NCBI GenBank assembly: GCA_016789365.1
Contig: JAEURH010000005.1
Location: forward strand, 1 to 59,453
From: Anaerolineales bacterium
GTDB lineage: Bacteria > Chloroflexota > Anaerolineae > Anaerolineales > Villigracilaceae
Reading direction: 5' to 3'
DNA: 59,453 bases
The notes beneath the pieces are model-generated. The model was given only the letters and a program-made list of their open reading frames with translations. It did not search any database and was not told the origin of the DNA. This document shows, piece by piece, positions 38,792-47,547 of this stretch. Both the position numbers and the translations under genes were made by a program. The stretch's first letter is position 1, and the number at the start of each line of letters is the position of its first letter.

Positions 38792-40201
38792 ATGTCTGAA
38801 GATACAAAAATCCTCGAAGAAATTGGCGAATACAAATACGGTTTTCACGACCGTGATGATAACTACACCTTCAAATCTGAAAAAGGTTTGAGCCGTGAAG
38901 TGGTAGAAAATATCTCGCGTATGAAAGGCGAGCCACAATGGATGCTTGAGTTTCGACTTAAAGCATTGGAACATTTTCTATCTCGCCCCATGCCAAATTG
39001 GGGACCTGATTTAGGCACACTTGATTTAGATAATATTTATTACTACGTCAAGCCGACTGAAAAACAAGAAAAATCATGGGACGATGTTCCTGATGATATT
39101 AAACGCACGTTTGAAAAACTTGGTGTGCCAGAAGCCGAACAAAAATTTTTAGCAGGTTTAGGCGCACAATATGAATCGGAAATGGTGTATCACTCCATTC
39201 AAGAACATCTTGAAAAACAAGGCGTGATTTTCCTTTCAATTGAAGATGGTTTGAAGCAACATCCTGATTTGTTCCGCGAATATTTTGGAACAGTCATTCC
39301 AATTGAAGATAATAAATTCGCCGCATTAAATTCTGCCGTTTGGTCTGGTGGTTCATTTGTGTATGTGCCAAAAGGCGTCAAAGTTGATTTGCCTTTGCAA
39401 GCATACTTCCGTTTGAACACAGCCAATGTTGGTCAATTTGAAAGAACGCTCATCATTGTTGATGAAGGCGCATCTGTTCACTATGTGGAAGGTTGTACGG
39501 CTCCGCAATACACAACCGATTCATTCCACTCTGGTGTGATTGAAATCATCGTCAAAAAAGGTGCACGCTCTCGTTACTCAACGATTCAAAACTGGTCAAC
39601 CAATGTGTATAACTTAGTGACGCAACGTGCCAAAGTGTTTGAAAACGGGACGCACGAATGGGTTGATGCAAACATCGGCTCAAAAGTTACCATGAAATAT
39701 CCATCTTGCTATTTGATGGAACCAGGTGCACATGGTGAAATGCTTTCGATGGCATTCGCAGGCTCAGGTCAAATTCAAGATGCGGGTTCCAAGATGGTGC
39801 ATTTTGCTCCAAACACCACCAGCAAAATCACATCCAAATCTATTTCAAAATCTGGTGGACGTGCTTCGTATCGTGGCTTGCTCAAAGTTTACAAAGGCGC
39901 GAAAGGTGTTAAGTCCAATGTGGTTTGTGATGCATTGTTGCTTGACCCGAAATCTCGTTCCGATACATATCCATACATTGAAATTGATGAAGATGATGTC
40001 ACCATTGGTCACGAAGCATCGGTTTCAAAAGTTGGCGAAGAACAACTCTTTTACTTAATGTCGCGCGGTCTCAGTGAAGAAGAAGCCACCACCATGGTTG
40101 TTTCAGGTTTCATCGAACCACTCGTTAAAGAATTACCAATGGAATACGCAGTCGAAATGAATCGCTTGATTGCATTACAAATGGAAGGAAGTATTGGGTA
40201 A
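38792..40201 (+). CDS. sufB: Fe-S cluster assembly scaffold SufB
   Basis: 469 residues, standard length. Typical segments: [11 protein letters not shown] at the start, [30 protein letters not shown] (a Cys conserved in SufB), [14 protein letters not shown] and the C-terminal [19 protein letters not shown]. It forms SufBC2D and holds the nascent cluster. The stop overlaps the sufD start by one base. Confidence 0.97.
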   Translation: MSEDTKILEEIGEYKYGFHDRDDNYTFKSEKGLSREVVENISRMKGEPQWMLEFRLKALEHFLSRPMPNWGPDLGTLDLDNIYYYVKPTEKQEKSWDDVPDDIKRTFEKLGVPEAEQKFLAGLGAQYESEMVYHSIQEHLEKQGVIFLSIEDGLKQHPDLFREYFGTVIPIEDNKFAALNSAVWSGGSFVYVPKGVKVDLPLQAYFRLNTANVGQFERTLIIVDEGASVHYVEGCTAPQYTTDSFHSGVIEIIVKKGARSRYSTIQNWSTNVYNLVTQRAKVFENGTHEWVDANIGSKVTMKYPSCYLMEPGAHGEMLSMAFAGSGQIQDAGSKMVHFAPNTTSKITSKSISKSGGRASYRGLLKVYKGAKGVKSNVVCDALLLDPKSRSDTYPYIEIDEDDVTIGHEASVSKVGEEQLFYLMSRGLSEEEATTMVVSGFIEPLVKELPMEYAVEMNRLIALQMEGSIG

Positions 40202-41538
40202 TGCAAGAAAAACCAAAAGTTACTGTTTCAAGAACTAGACGAAGTGACTCAGCCGCGAAAGATTTTTCTTTCACCCAAGCAGATGTGCCTTCGTCAAACG
40301 GACTCGCTTCTTTCCGCGCCTCAGCCTGGGATTCGTTTAAGAAACTTTCTCTTCCCGTTACAACAGATGAGGCTTGGCGACGTACTGATTTAAGATTATT
40401 ACCCGCCTCGGATTTCAAACTTCCGCAAGATGGCGCGTATGAAGATTTACCCGTCGTGCCAGATGAATTGCTCAAACCATTAACTGGCGAAAAACACGGC
40501 GGACAAATCACATTATTGCCCGGTGGCTCAAAAGTTGAATTAAATGAAACGCTTGCGAAAAAAGGCGTCATCTTCACAGACTTCCGCACTGCTGAAAAGA
40601 ATCATTCCGATTTACTAAAAAAGTTAATCGGTCAAATCGTCAAAGCGGATGATGGCAAGTTTGCCGCGTTGACTTCTGCTTTGGCACAAAATGGCGTTTT
40701 GTTATATGTGCCAAAGAATGTTCAAGTAGAACAACCGCTTCATTCCGTCTTGTGGGGACCAGGTGCAAACCTTGCACACTTCTCACACTTGATTGTGTTT
40801 GTTGAAGCAGGTGCATCTGTTACGTATGTTCACGAAGCGGCATCACCAGAAGAATCCACACCAGCCATGCACACAGGCATTGTTGAAATTCATGTCGGTG
40901 AAAATGCCAATTTGAGATTTGTCGAATTGCAATCTTGGGGACGACACGTCTGGAATTTCTCTCACGAACGCGCTCGTGTAGAACGTGGCGGAAATTTGGA
41001 TTGGATTTTTGGTGCAGTTGGCTCACGCCTCACCAAAAACTTTTCGGATTTAGATTTAGCAGGTGAAGGTGCACAAGGTAGAATGTCTGGTTTTTATTTT
41101 ACAGATGGCACACAACACCTTGACCATGACACTCAACAAAATCATTTTGCTCCACACTGTACGAGTGATTTGTTATTCAAAGGTGCATTAAAAGGAAAGA
41201 GTCGCTCTGTGTGGCAAGGCATGATTTATGTCGCACCCGGTGCACAAAAAACAGATGGCTATCAAGCGAATCGTAATTTGGTTTTAGATGACCAAGCCCG
41301 CGCAGATTCAATCCCCGGTTTAGAAATCCTCGCAGATGATGTCCGCTGTACACATGGTGCCACAGTTGGTAAGTTGGAACAAGAACCACTCTTCTATTTG
41401 AAGTCTCGTGGTATTCCGCAACGAGAAGCAGAGCAATTGGTTGTTGAAGGTTTCTTTGACCCCATCATGCAACGCATTCCGTTTGAAGGTGTAAGAGAAA
41501 GATTTCAACAAGCAATACAAGATAAATTGTCGAAATAA
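40201..41538 (+). CDS. sufD: Fe-S cluster assembly protein SufD
   Basis: 445 residues, the SufB paralogue in the scaffold. FAALTSALAQNGVLLYVPKN, QLHLDHDTQQNHFAPHCTSD-like middle (LDHDTQQNHFAPHC), DDVRCTHGATVGKLE and FYLKSRGIPQREAEQLVVEG are SufD hallmarks. It begins on the last base of sufB (TAATG), so translation is coupled. Confidence 0.95.
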   Translation: MQEKPKVTVSRTRRSDSAAKDFSFTQADVPSSNGLASFRASAWDSFKKLSLPVTTDEAWRRTDLRLLPASDFKLPQDGAYEDLPVVPDELLKPLTGEKHGGQITLLPGGSKVELNETLAKKGVIFTDFRTAEKNHSDLLKKLIGQIVKADDGKFAALTSALAQNGVLLYVPKNVQVEQPLHSVLWGPGANLAHFSHLIVFVEAGASVTYVHEAASPEESTPAMHTGIVEIHVGENANLRFVELQSWGRHVWNFSHERARVERGGNLDWIFGAVGSRLTKNFSDLDLAGEGAQGRMSGFYFTDGTQHLDHDTQQNHFAPHCTSDLLFKGALKGKSRSVWQGMIYVAPGAQKTDGYQANRNLVLDDQARADSIPGLEILADDVRCTHGATVGKLEQEPLFYLKSRGIPQREAEQLVVEGFFDPIMQRIPFEGVRERFQQAIQDKLSK

Positions 41539-41552
41539 AGTTGTGCGCTCAC

Positions 41553-41610
41553 AGGCGGTCTGTGACCGCCGTATTTTGGAAAATACTCAGAGGGTTACAA
41601 ACCCTCTGAG
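41553..41610. repeat. Two hairpins after sufD
   Basis: GGCGGT-CTGTG-ACCGCC (about 41553-41570) and a 10-bp stem CTCAGAGGGT/ACCCTCTGAG with loop TACAA (41586-41610). Neither has a strong T tract. They probably are dispersed palindromes but could attenuate transcription into the downstream suf genes. Confidence 0.5.
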
Positions 41611-41740
41611 AGCAATACAAAAATATACGATAAGAAAAAATTATCAAGAAACAGAATCAAGTTTCCCGTAAGAATGAGGCGTGTTGAGCGTGTCGGAACG
41701 AGGCGGGTCAGAATCAAATTTGAAAGATAGGATGTAAAAA

Positions 41741-42415
41741 ATGGCAATCAAAAAATCAAAAGTTAAATCAAAGCCAACATTGAAGTCTAAAAAAGTTAAG
41801 GCGAAAGCCAAGCCTGTTGCAAAAAAGAAAGTATTGAAAGCAAAGCCGATTCGCAAGCCAGTGATGAAGGCGAAATCAAAAGTAAAAGCCGTTGCGAAAA
41901 AAATGAAGCCTGTTAAGAAAAATCGTGTTGCCAAAATGAACAAGACAATTGCAACAAAGCCAGTGATGAAGTCACTTGAAAAATTGCCCACACAAACAAT
42001 GGAAGAAGTGTCACGACAAATGATGGCTTCATCTTCTTCATCTGCTCCGTCAAAACGACCTGTCACTGCGGTGGTGCGCCGTGTGGTTCGCCCTGCTGAA
42101 CCTGTGATTCGTACAGCCACTCAATTCACATTTATGAAAGCCCCTGCAGTTGAACATGCGTTTGAAGTAGGTGATAATGTTGAAGTTTTTTGTGACCATG
42201 AAAAAAGCCGCGAAAGAATTCGTGGTTGGATTAAAGGTATTGTGGTGCAAGTGGATAATAAAATGGTTGCGGTGCAATTCCGTTCGAATGTTTTCTTAAC
42301 CGATGGCTGGATGGTGCCAGATAGAATTTTATGGTATCCATTAAATTCTGAACATATTCGCCCAGTGCCCGGTAAGAAAGCCGCTGTTAAAAAAGAATTG
42401 ATTCCAGATTATTAA
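41741..42415 (+). CDS. Histone-H1-like Lys-rich protein with SH3/Tudor-like C-terminal domain
   Basis: 224 residues. Residues 1-75 are almost only Lys, Ala, Pro and Val (KSKVKSKPTLKSKKVKAKAK...), like histone H1 tails and bacterial Hc1/AlgP proteins. A Ser-rich linker follows. The C-terminal 90 residues or so form a beta domain with EVGDNVEVFCDHEKSRERIR and GWIKGIVVQVDNKMVAVQF, resembling SH3-like/Tudor/CarD-type barrels. Likely a nucleoid-associated protein. Its place between sufD and sufS on the same strand is unexpected. Confidence 0.65.
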   Translation: MAIKKSKVKSKPTLKSKKVKAKAKPVAKKKVLKAKPIRKPVMKAKSKVKAVAKKMKPVKKNRVAKMNKTIATKPVMKSLEKLPTQTMEEVSRQMMASSSSSAPSKRPVTAVVRRVVRPAEPVIRTATQFTFMKAPAVEHAFEVGDNVEVFCDHEKSRERIRGWIKGIVVQVDNKMVAVQFRSNVFLTDGWMVPDRILWYPLNSEHIRPVPGKKAAVKKELIPDY

Positions 42416-42418
42416 CAT

Positions 42419-42445
42419 GTAGGGGCGAGGTAACCTCGCCCCTAC
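42419..42445 (+). repeat. Perfect hairpin between the histone-like gene and sufS
   Basis: GTAGGGGCGAGGT/ACCTCGCCCCTAC, one of the common GC-rich palindromes; a weaker relative is at 21450-21475. It lies 11 bp before the sufS start. Confidence 0.65.
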
Positions 42446-42455
42446 AAAATAAATT

Positions 42456-43682
42456 ATGTCACTTGATGTAAATAAAATTCGTAAAGATTTTCCAATTTTG
42501 CAACGCGAAACTCGAGATGGGGTTCGCGTTGTGTATTTGGATTCAACAGCCACATCGCAAAAACCAAGTCAAGTAATTAATGCGATGAATGATTATTATC
42601 AAAAATCAAATGCAAATATTCATCGTGGCGTGCATACATTGGCTGAAGAAGCAACATCTTTGTATGAAGGTGCGCGTGAAAAAATTGCTAAGTTTATCAA
42701 TGCGAATTCTTCGCGTGAAATCATTTACACACGCAATACAACAGAATCTATTAATTTGGTTGCGTATTCATGGGCGCGTGCAAATTTGAAGGCTGGCGAT
42801 TTAGTTGTATTAACTGAAATGGAACATCATTCCAATCTTGTTCCGTGGCACATGTTGCAAGCCGAAAAAAATATTGAATTAGATTTTATTCCTGTGACCG
42901 AAAACGGTTTACTGGATTTAGACTCTTACAAATCGCTTCTTGACCGTAACCCGAAGTTGGTCTCGTTTACTCACATGAGCAATGTCCTCGGCACGATTAA
43001 TCCTGTTCACGAAATGATTCAACTTGCACATGACGCTGGCGCAATTGTTTTAGTAGATGGTGCTCAATCTGTTCCACACCTAAGTGTAGATGTTCAAAAA
43101 CTCGATGCAGATTTTTATGCTTTCTCTGCTCATAAAATGTGCGGACCCACTGGCATTGGCATTTTGTATGGAAAATCTGCATTGCTTGAGTCTATGCCTC
43201 CATTTTTAGGTGGCGGTGACATGATTAAAGAAGTCAAACTTCGTTCATTCCGCGCGAATACATTGCCACACAAATTTGAAGCAGGCACACCTGCCATTGC
43301 CGAAGCGATTGGTTTAGGCGCGGCGGTGGATTATTTATCAAACATTGGAATGGAAAATATCGCCAAGCACGAACACGAAATCACAGAATATGCTTTAGAA
43401 AGATTAGAAGAAATTCAAGGTATAAAATTATTTGGTCCATCGGCAGATAAAAAAGGTGGAGTCGCCGCATTTACTTTAGATGGTATTCATCCGCATGATG
43501 TAGCGCAGATTTTAGATAAAGATGGCATTGCTGTAAGAGCGGGTCATCATTGTGCACAACCTTTGCATGAGAAGTTCGGAATCCCTGCAACCAGTCGCGC
43601 TTCGTTTTATTTATATTCTACAAAAGAAGAAGTGGATTTGTTGGTGAATGGGATTTATAAAGTGAAAGAATTATTCAAATAA
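42456..43682 (+). CDS. sufS: Cysteine desulfurase SufS
   Basis: 408 residues, group II (SufS/CsdA) desulfurase. The PLP lysine is K227 in SAHKMCGPTGIG, the catalytic Cys is C366 in RAGHHCAQPLH, with VLVDGAQSVPH and TRNTTESINLVAYSW also typical. It supplies sulfur to SufU, encoded next. Confidence 0.97.
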   Translation: MSLDVNKIRKDFPILQRETRDGVRVVYLDSTATSQKPSQVINAMNDYYQKSNANIHRGVHTLAEEATSLYEGAREKIAKFINANSSREIIYTRNTTESINLVAYSWARANLKAGDLVVLTEMEHHSNLVPWHMLQAEKNIELDFIPVTENGLLDLDSYKSLLDRNPKLVSFTHMSNVLGTINPVHEMIQLAHDAGAIVLVDGAQSVPHLSVDVQKLDADFYAFSAHKMCGPTGIGILYGKSALLESMPPFLGGGDMIKEVKLRSFRANTLPHKFEAGTPAIAEAIGLGAAVDYLSNIGMENIAKHEHEITEYALERLEEIQGIKLFGPSADKKGGVAAFTLDGIHPHDVAQILDKDGIAVRAGHHCAQPLHEKFGIPATSRASFYLYSTKEEVDLLVNGIYKVKELFK

Positions 43683-43687
43683 TCCGT

Positions 43688-43720
43688 TGGTCAAGTAGGA
43701 CGAAGTCCGTATCGAGACCA
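43688..43720. repeat. Family B repeat, copy 4
   Basis: TGGTCAAGTAGGACGAAGTC then CGTATCGAGACCA, 5 bp after the sufS stop codon. Confidence 0.7.
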
Positions 43721-43760
43721 ACTCGTAAGCAAAATAATTTTTGTTTTTTTTATTAACTTG

Positions 43761-43801
43761 TGGTCTCGATACACCCTCATTTCGTTCGGGCTACTCGACC
43801 A
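43761..43801. repeat. Family B repeat, copy 5 (inverted)
   Basis: TGGTCTCGATACACCCTC...GGGCTACTCGACCA, opposite in orientation to the copy at 43688. The pair could form one long stem in the sufS-sufU gap. Confidence 0.7.
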
Positions 43802-43818
43802 CCGAGCAGGAAAAAATC

Positions 43819-44214
43819 ATGGACGATTTATATCGCGAAGTTATCATCGAACATTATAAAAATCCATCCTATCGTGGGAAGTTAGACCCGCACGATATTT
43901 CTTTTGCAGATAACAACCCACTATGCGGCGACCATATCGAAATCACGTTGCGACTCGATGAAAAAGGAAACGTCAAAGAAGCATTGTTTGATGGTCATGG
44001 ATGTGCAATCTCACAAGCCTCTGCTGATTTGTTAATGGAATCCATTATTGGCAAACCTTTGGATGAAGTCAAGCAACTCAAAAAAGATGACATCCTTGAA
44101 ATGTTAGGTATTGATTTAGGTCCAGTGCGTTTGAAATGTGCTTTGCTTTCTTTGAAGGTGTTGAAAGCAGGCGTATATGGTTTAGGGGAAGCAAGTGATG
44201 AGTTGGTGGAATGA
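43819..44214 (+). CDS. sufU: Fe-S assembly sulfurtransferase SufU
   Basis: 131 residues from MDDLYREVIIEHY, with AGGA 8 nt before. The three Cys and one Asp of SufU are seen in NPLCGDHIE, GHGCAISQAS and RLKCALLSL, and the insert typical of SufU versus IscU is present (KPLDEVKQLKKDDILEMLG). It takes sulfur from SufS. The upstream in-frame codons lie in a family B repeat and are not used. Confidence 0.93.
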   Translation: MDDLYREVIIEHYKNPSYRGKLDPHDISFADNNPLCGDHIEITLRLDEKGNVKEALFDGHGCAISQASADLLMESIIGKPLDEVKQLKKDDILEMLGIDLGPVRLKCALLSLKVLKAGVYGLGEASDELVE

Positions 44215-44228
44215 GGAGAAAAGTAAAC

Positions 44229-44304
44229 AAGTAGACAGGTAAACAGGTGAGTTAATCCAACTTGTTTACCTGTTTCGATGTGTACCTGTCTACTTGTATA
44301 CCTG
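44229..44304. repeat. Inverted repeat of GTAAACAAGT type
   Basis: GTAAACAAGTAGACAGGTAAAC and inverse words CTTGTTTACCTGTTTC, CCTGTCTACTTG. Same style as 19828-19876. It fills the sufU-Rieske gap up to the -10 box. Confidence 0.6.
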
Positions 44305-44310
44305 TATACT
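44305..44310 (+). promoter_or_regulatory. -10 box of a predicted leaderless promoter
   Basis: TATACT 6 nt before the ATG at 44317 of the Rieske gene, with no Shine-Dalgarno. Confidence 0.45.
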
Positions 44311-44316
44311 TACACA

Positions 44317-44664
44317 ATGTTCAACTACACAACCTTAGATGAATCCAAAGCAGAATTTATAGAAATCGCTCCCGCTTCTGAACTCCCCAACGGTGAGCGT
44401 TTGTTTGTTGATTTAGGTGATAAGCCTATCGTCATTCTTAATATTGCAGATAAATTATTTGCAATTGGCGATATTTGCACACATGACGACGGTCCGCTAG
44501 GTGACGGTATGATTGAAGGAAATAATATTGTCTGTCCGCGCCATGGTGGCGAGTTTGATGTACGAACTGGTCAAGCCGTGCAAATGCCCGCAGTCGTAGA
44601 TATTCCTGCGTACCCTGTCCGCGTGGTGGATGGGATGATTCAAGTCGGCGTGCCGAAAGAATAA
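44317..44664 (+). CDS. Rieske-type ferredoxin (suf-linked)
   Basis: 115 residues from MFNYTTLDESKAEF. Rieske 2Fe-2S ligands are CTHDDGPLG (C-x-H, about residues 57-59) and CPRHGGEFD (C-x2-H, about 74-77). Such ferredoxins serve as electron carriers for oxygenases and often end suf operons in Gram-positive-like lineages and Chloroflexota. The upstream in-frame codons are repeat sequence. Confidence 0.88.
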   Translation: MFNYTTLDESKAEFIEIAPASELPNGERLFVDLGDKPIVILNIADKLFAIGDICTHDDGPLGDGMIEGNNIVCPRHGGEFDVRTGQAVQMPAVVDIPAYPVRVVDGMIQVGVPKE

Positions 44665-44677
44665 TATTACTTATTGC

Positions 44678-44703
44678 GCATTCTCAAATTAGAATGCTTT
44701 TTT
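44678..44703 (+). terminator. Terminator of the suf locus
   Basis: GCATTCT-CAAATT-AGAATGC followed by TTTTTTC. Confidence 0.8.
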
Positions 44704-44777
44704 CTATGAATATTGAATATTGGGGGAATAGGAAATGTCTAAAATCAAAATGAGAGAAAAAGAACCAATTATTTTTT

Positions 44778-44842
44778 GCCGCGAATTTCACGGATTTACG
44801 CGGATTTTTTAACGAATTCGTGAAATTCGCGTAATTCGCGGC
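44778..44842. repeat. Inverted repeat of CGCGAATTTCACGG type
   Basis: GCCGCGAATTTCACGGATTT and the inverse GAAATTCGCGTAATTCGCGGC. It sits in the 303-bp gap 44665-44967, which otherwise holds only the suf terminator and the weak promoter of the next gene (TAATAT near 44925-44935). Confidence 0.65.
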
Positions 44843-44967
44843 TAAGATTTCCTTCTCAGCATTTCGGATTTAGACACTCTCGGGGAATAAATTAGCCCAA
44901 CTTGCCACCGTCTGTGGTATAAACTTAATATTGTCATAGCGCATAGCCGTAGATTGAGAGGAATCCC

Positions 44968-46782
44968 ATGAAACCGAAAGCTTACGCGCCAATTTTGTTA
45001 ATATTAATTGGCTTACTCATCGTATCTTGCACGCTGGGGGGAAATTCTTCACAAAGCAACGCCGCCTTCCAAGAAGCCGTGCCTATCTTAGAACTCGCCA
45101 TTCAGCCAGACCAAAGTTCATTTAATACAGTTGGGCAAGTTATCAATTTTCAATATACAGTTAGAAACATTGGGCTAGCAGGTGTAGCGGGTAATGTCTT
45201 AGCCATCGGCATGACCGTCAATTGCCCAGCCATGAACGCCGTCGGCAACTTCAACGATTCGCTTGACCCCGATGAAATCATCACCTGCACCTCATCACAT
45301 ACCATTACACAAACCGATATTGACCTTGCCTCAATTACCTTTGTTGCCACCGCAAACATCAACGGCATTAATTCAAATCAAGTGATGGTCACTGTACCGC
45401 TTGCAAGACCACAAGCATTATCGCTATCCACCACTGCAAACCCAACAACATACAATCAAGCGGGCAATCAGATTACATTTACTTATGTAATTACAAACAT
45501 CAGCAGTGCAGATGTAGGACCTGCTCAATTTACAATCAGTGATAATTTGATTAGCACCGCACCATTCAACTGCGGGAATATTGATACGCTTCTTCCTCCA
45601 AGTGGAACTGTTAGCTGTACCTCAACCTATACCGTCACTGACGAAGATGTGAGCAGAGACTCGATTGCTAGCCTTGCCACCGCTTCTGGCGGAGGGTCAG
45701 CCCCTTCACAGCAAACAACTGTCGACGTGGAAAGAGGCGTAGTGACTCAATCTAGCCCAGCCAATTTGACATCAGGCAATACAATCTCGTATGTTGTAGA
45801 TAGTGGCGATTGGATTTGGCAAATCGCGCGTTGCCATGGCGCCGACCCAATACAAGTTGTCAATGCTAATCCGCAAATTCCAGACCCTGCTCAAATTTTT
45901 GCTGGTATGACAATTACTGTACCGAACATTGGCAGTAAAGGTACGATTTATGGAAAGCCTTGTGTGGTGAAGCATACTGTCAAGTCTGGAGAGACGTGGG
46001 AGTCGATTGCGCAACTTTACAATGCTGACCCCAATATTTTGAAAATTGCAAACAAAAATATTTTGAATGTTGGCAGTGAAATTAGCATTCCGCGCAATTC
46101 AGCAGGTACGCTTGGCACTACAACGAAAGCATTGTCATTGACCATTACTGCGAATCATACATCTTATGAACAAGTTGGTCAGCAAATTGTTTATACCTAT
46201 GTGATTAAGAATAGCGGAAACACAACGCTTGGTCCCGCACAATTTACGATTAGTGATAATCTTGTAAGTGGCACGCCTTTCAATTGTGGAGATTCAAATA
46301 CTACGTTGATAGCAAACGCAACTGTCACTTGTACTGCTACCTATACCATTACTCAGGATAACTTAAATACAGTTTCAATTGTCAATAACGCCACTGCTTC
46401 TGGTAACGGTGTAACTTCACCGCCTGCAAGTTTCACGTTAAATAAAGGTGTAAATAGTCTTACATTGGTTGTTTCGGCAAGCCCCACTACTTATAGCCAA
46501 GAGGGTCAACAAATTGTTTTCACTTATGTTATTAAAAATAACGGAACAAGCACGCTCGGACCTGCTCAATTTACGATAAGCGATAACATCATCAGTTTTG
46601 AGCCGTTCAATTGTGGAGATGCCAACATAACCCTTGCGCCAGATGCGATGGTCACTTGCACGGCAACTTATACTGTCAATCAAGAAGATATGGGGTTGGT
46701 TTCCATCACAAATAATGCAACGGCTTCAGGTGGCGGAGTAGGTCCATCACAACCTGCCAGTACAACTGTTACCAAGCAATAG
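44968..46782 (+). CDS. Lipoprotein with four DUF11-like repeats and two central LysM domains
   Basis: 604 residues. Lipobox LLIVSCTLGG (Cys about 21). Two DUF11/CARDB-type beta repeats (about 45-140 and 148-255; TVGQVINFQYTVRNIG, QAGNQITFTYVITNI) are followed by two LysM domains (about 270-317, YVVDSGDWIWQIARCHGADP; about 335-378, HTVKSGETWESIAQLYNADP) and two more DUF11-like repeats that are about 70% alike. LysM binds peptidoglycan-like glycans; with the lipid anchor it would tie membrane to wall. The repeats share PAQFTISDNLIS-type cores. Confidence 0.85.
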   Translation: MKPKAYAPILLILIGLLIVSCTLGGNSSQSNAAFQEAVPILELAIQPDQSSFNTVGQVINFQYTVRNIGLAGVAGNVLAIGMTVNCPAMNAVGNFNDSLDPDEIITCTSSHTITQTDIDLASITFVATANINGINSNQVMVTVPLARPQALSLSTTANPTTYNQAGNQITFTYVITNISSADVGPAQFTISDNLISTAPFNCGNIDTLLPPSGTVSCTSTYTVTDEDVSRDSIASLATASGGGSAPSQQTTVDVERGVVTQSSPANLTSGNTISYVVDSGDWIWQIARCHGADPIQVVNANPQIPDPAQIFAGMTITVPNIGSKGTIYGKPCVVKHTVKSGETWESIAQLYNADPNILKIANKNILNVGSEISIPRNSAGTLGTTTKALSLTITANHTSYEQVGQQIVYTYVIKNSGNTTLGPAQFTISDNLVSGTPFNCGDSNTTLIANATVTCTATYTITQDNLNTVSIVNNATASGNGVTSPPASFTLNKGVNSLTLVVSASPTTYSQEGQQIVFTYVIKNNGTSTLGPAQFTISDNIISFEPFNCGDANITLAPDAMVTCTATYTVNQEDMGLVSITNNATASGGGVGPSQPASTTVTKQ

Positions 46783-46792
46783 ATGTTTTAAT

Positions 46793-46830
46793 GAAAAAGA
46801 GGAAAAGCAAAGGCTTTTCCTCTTTTTATT
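46793..46830. terminator. Bidirectional terminator between convergent genes
   Basis: AAAGAGGAAAAGC-AAAG-GCTTTTCCTCTTT with A- and T-rich flanks. Confidence 0.85.
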
Positions 46831-46835
46831 AGTCT

Positions 46836-47468
46836 CTACTCTCCAAACTTTCCAACGATTCTTAAAATATCAAACCCTTCTGCAAACTTTACTTCTGCCA
46901 ACGCGCCATGACGAACCATAATGGAACGTGTTAACTCACTATTGAAATAATATCTATCTTTATATGTTTCATATTTAGATAATGCTTCAATTTTTTTATT
47001 AACATCTTCTTCAGAGACTTCAACGAGAAAATGCGGAAAAAATCCATACGAAGAGCGGACAACGTCAAAGCCTAAGACAGTAATTCCACGAAATGCGCGT
47101 AAGGCTTCATCGGTCATTGTATTATGGTCTTGATGCACATCTTGCTTGGAATGCGTGAAAATTAAATCAGGCTTGAAGTCTTTGCGGAGTTTGAGGAAAT
47201 ATTCGAGAATTTCTTGCCTAGCGTTTGGAAAAGTTCTCGTGGAAAAAGGTCCAAACAATATTTTCTCTTCTGGCACACCCAACACGTTCATTGATTGTAA
47301 ATGCTCGCCTTTTACTTTTTGCAAGTCAGGATTTTTTTGATTATCTGAAAGTGTCACACATAAAATTTCAGTCTTTTGTGCAATATGATGAATCAAAGCA
47401 CCACATCCGATTTCAATATCGTCAGGATGTGCGCCGAGGAAGAGAACTTTTTTGCCTGAGAAGTTCAT
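46836..47468 (-). CDS. PIG-L family deacetylase (LmbE-like)
   Basis: 210 residues. The zinc motif FLGAHPDDIEIGCG (AHPDDxE, about residues 11-24) and the later HSKQDVHQDHNT (HxxH-type) define the family of N-acetylglucosaminyl deacetylases, as in MshB/BshB and LmbE. The acceptor may be a sugar conjugate or thiol precursor. Monocistronic, flanked by repeats. Confidence 0.9.
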   Translation of the reverse strand: MNFSGKKVLFLGAHPDDIEIGCGALIHHIAQKTEILCVTLSDNQKNPDLQKVKGEHLQSMNVLGVPEEKILFGPFSTRTFPNARQEILEYFLKLRKDFKPDLIFTHSKQDVHQDHNTMTDEALRAFRGITVLGFDVVRSSYGFFPHFLVEVSEEDVNKKIEALSKYETYKDRYYFNSELTRSIMVRHGALAEVKFAEGFDILRIVGKFGE

Positions 47469-47475
47469 AAAAGAT

Positions 47476-47543
47476 AATCCGCAGATTTAGCAGATTACGC
47501 AGAAAAAAATTAAAATCTGTTCAATCTGCGTAATCTGCGGATG
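47476..47543. repeat. Inverted repeat of CCGCAGATTT type
   Basis: GATAATCCGCAGATTTAGCAG and the inverse ending ATCTGCGTAATCTGCGGAT, filling the gap between the methyltransferase and deacetylase genes. Confidence 0.65.
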
Positions 47544-47547
47544 AAAG

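Noticed and set aside
43741-43818. 26 extra N-terminal codons for SufU
   Set aside because: They are translated family B repeat. SufU proteins start at the MDDLYRE-type sequence, which has its own AGGA.
44278-44316. 13 extra N-terminal codons for the Rieske protein
   Set aside because: Repeat-derived sequence; the -10 box lies inside it.
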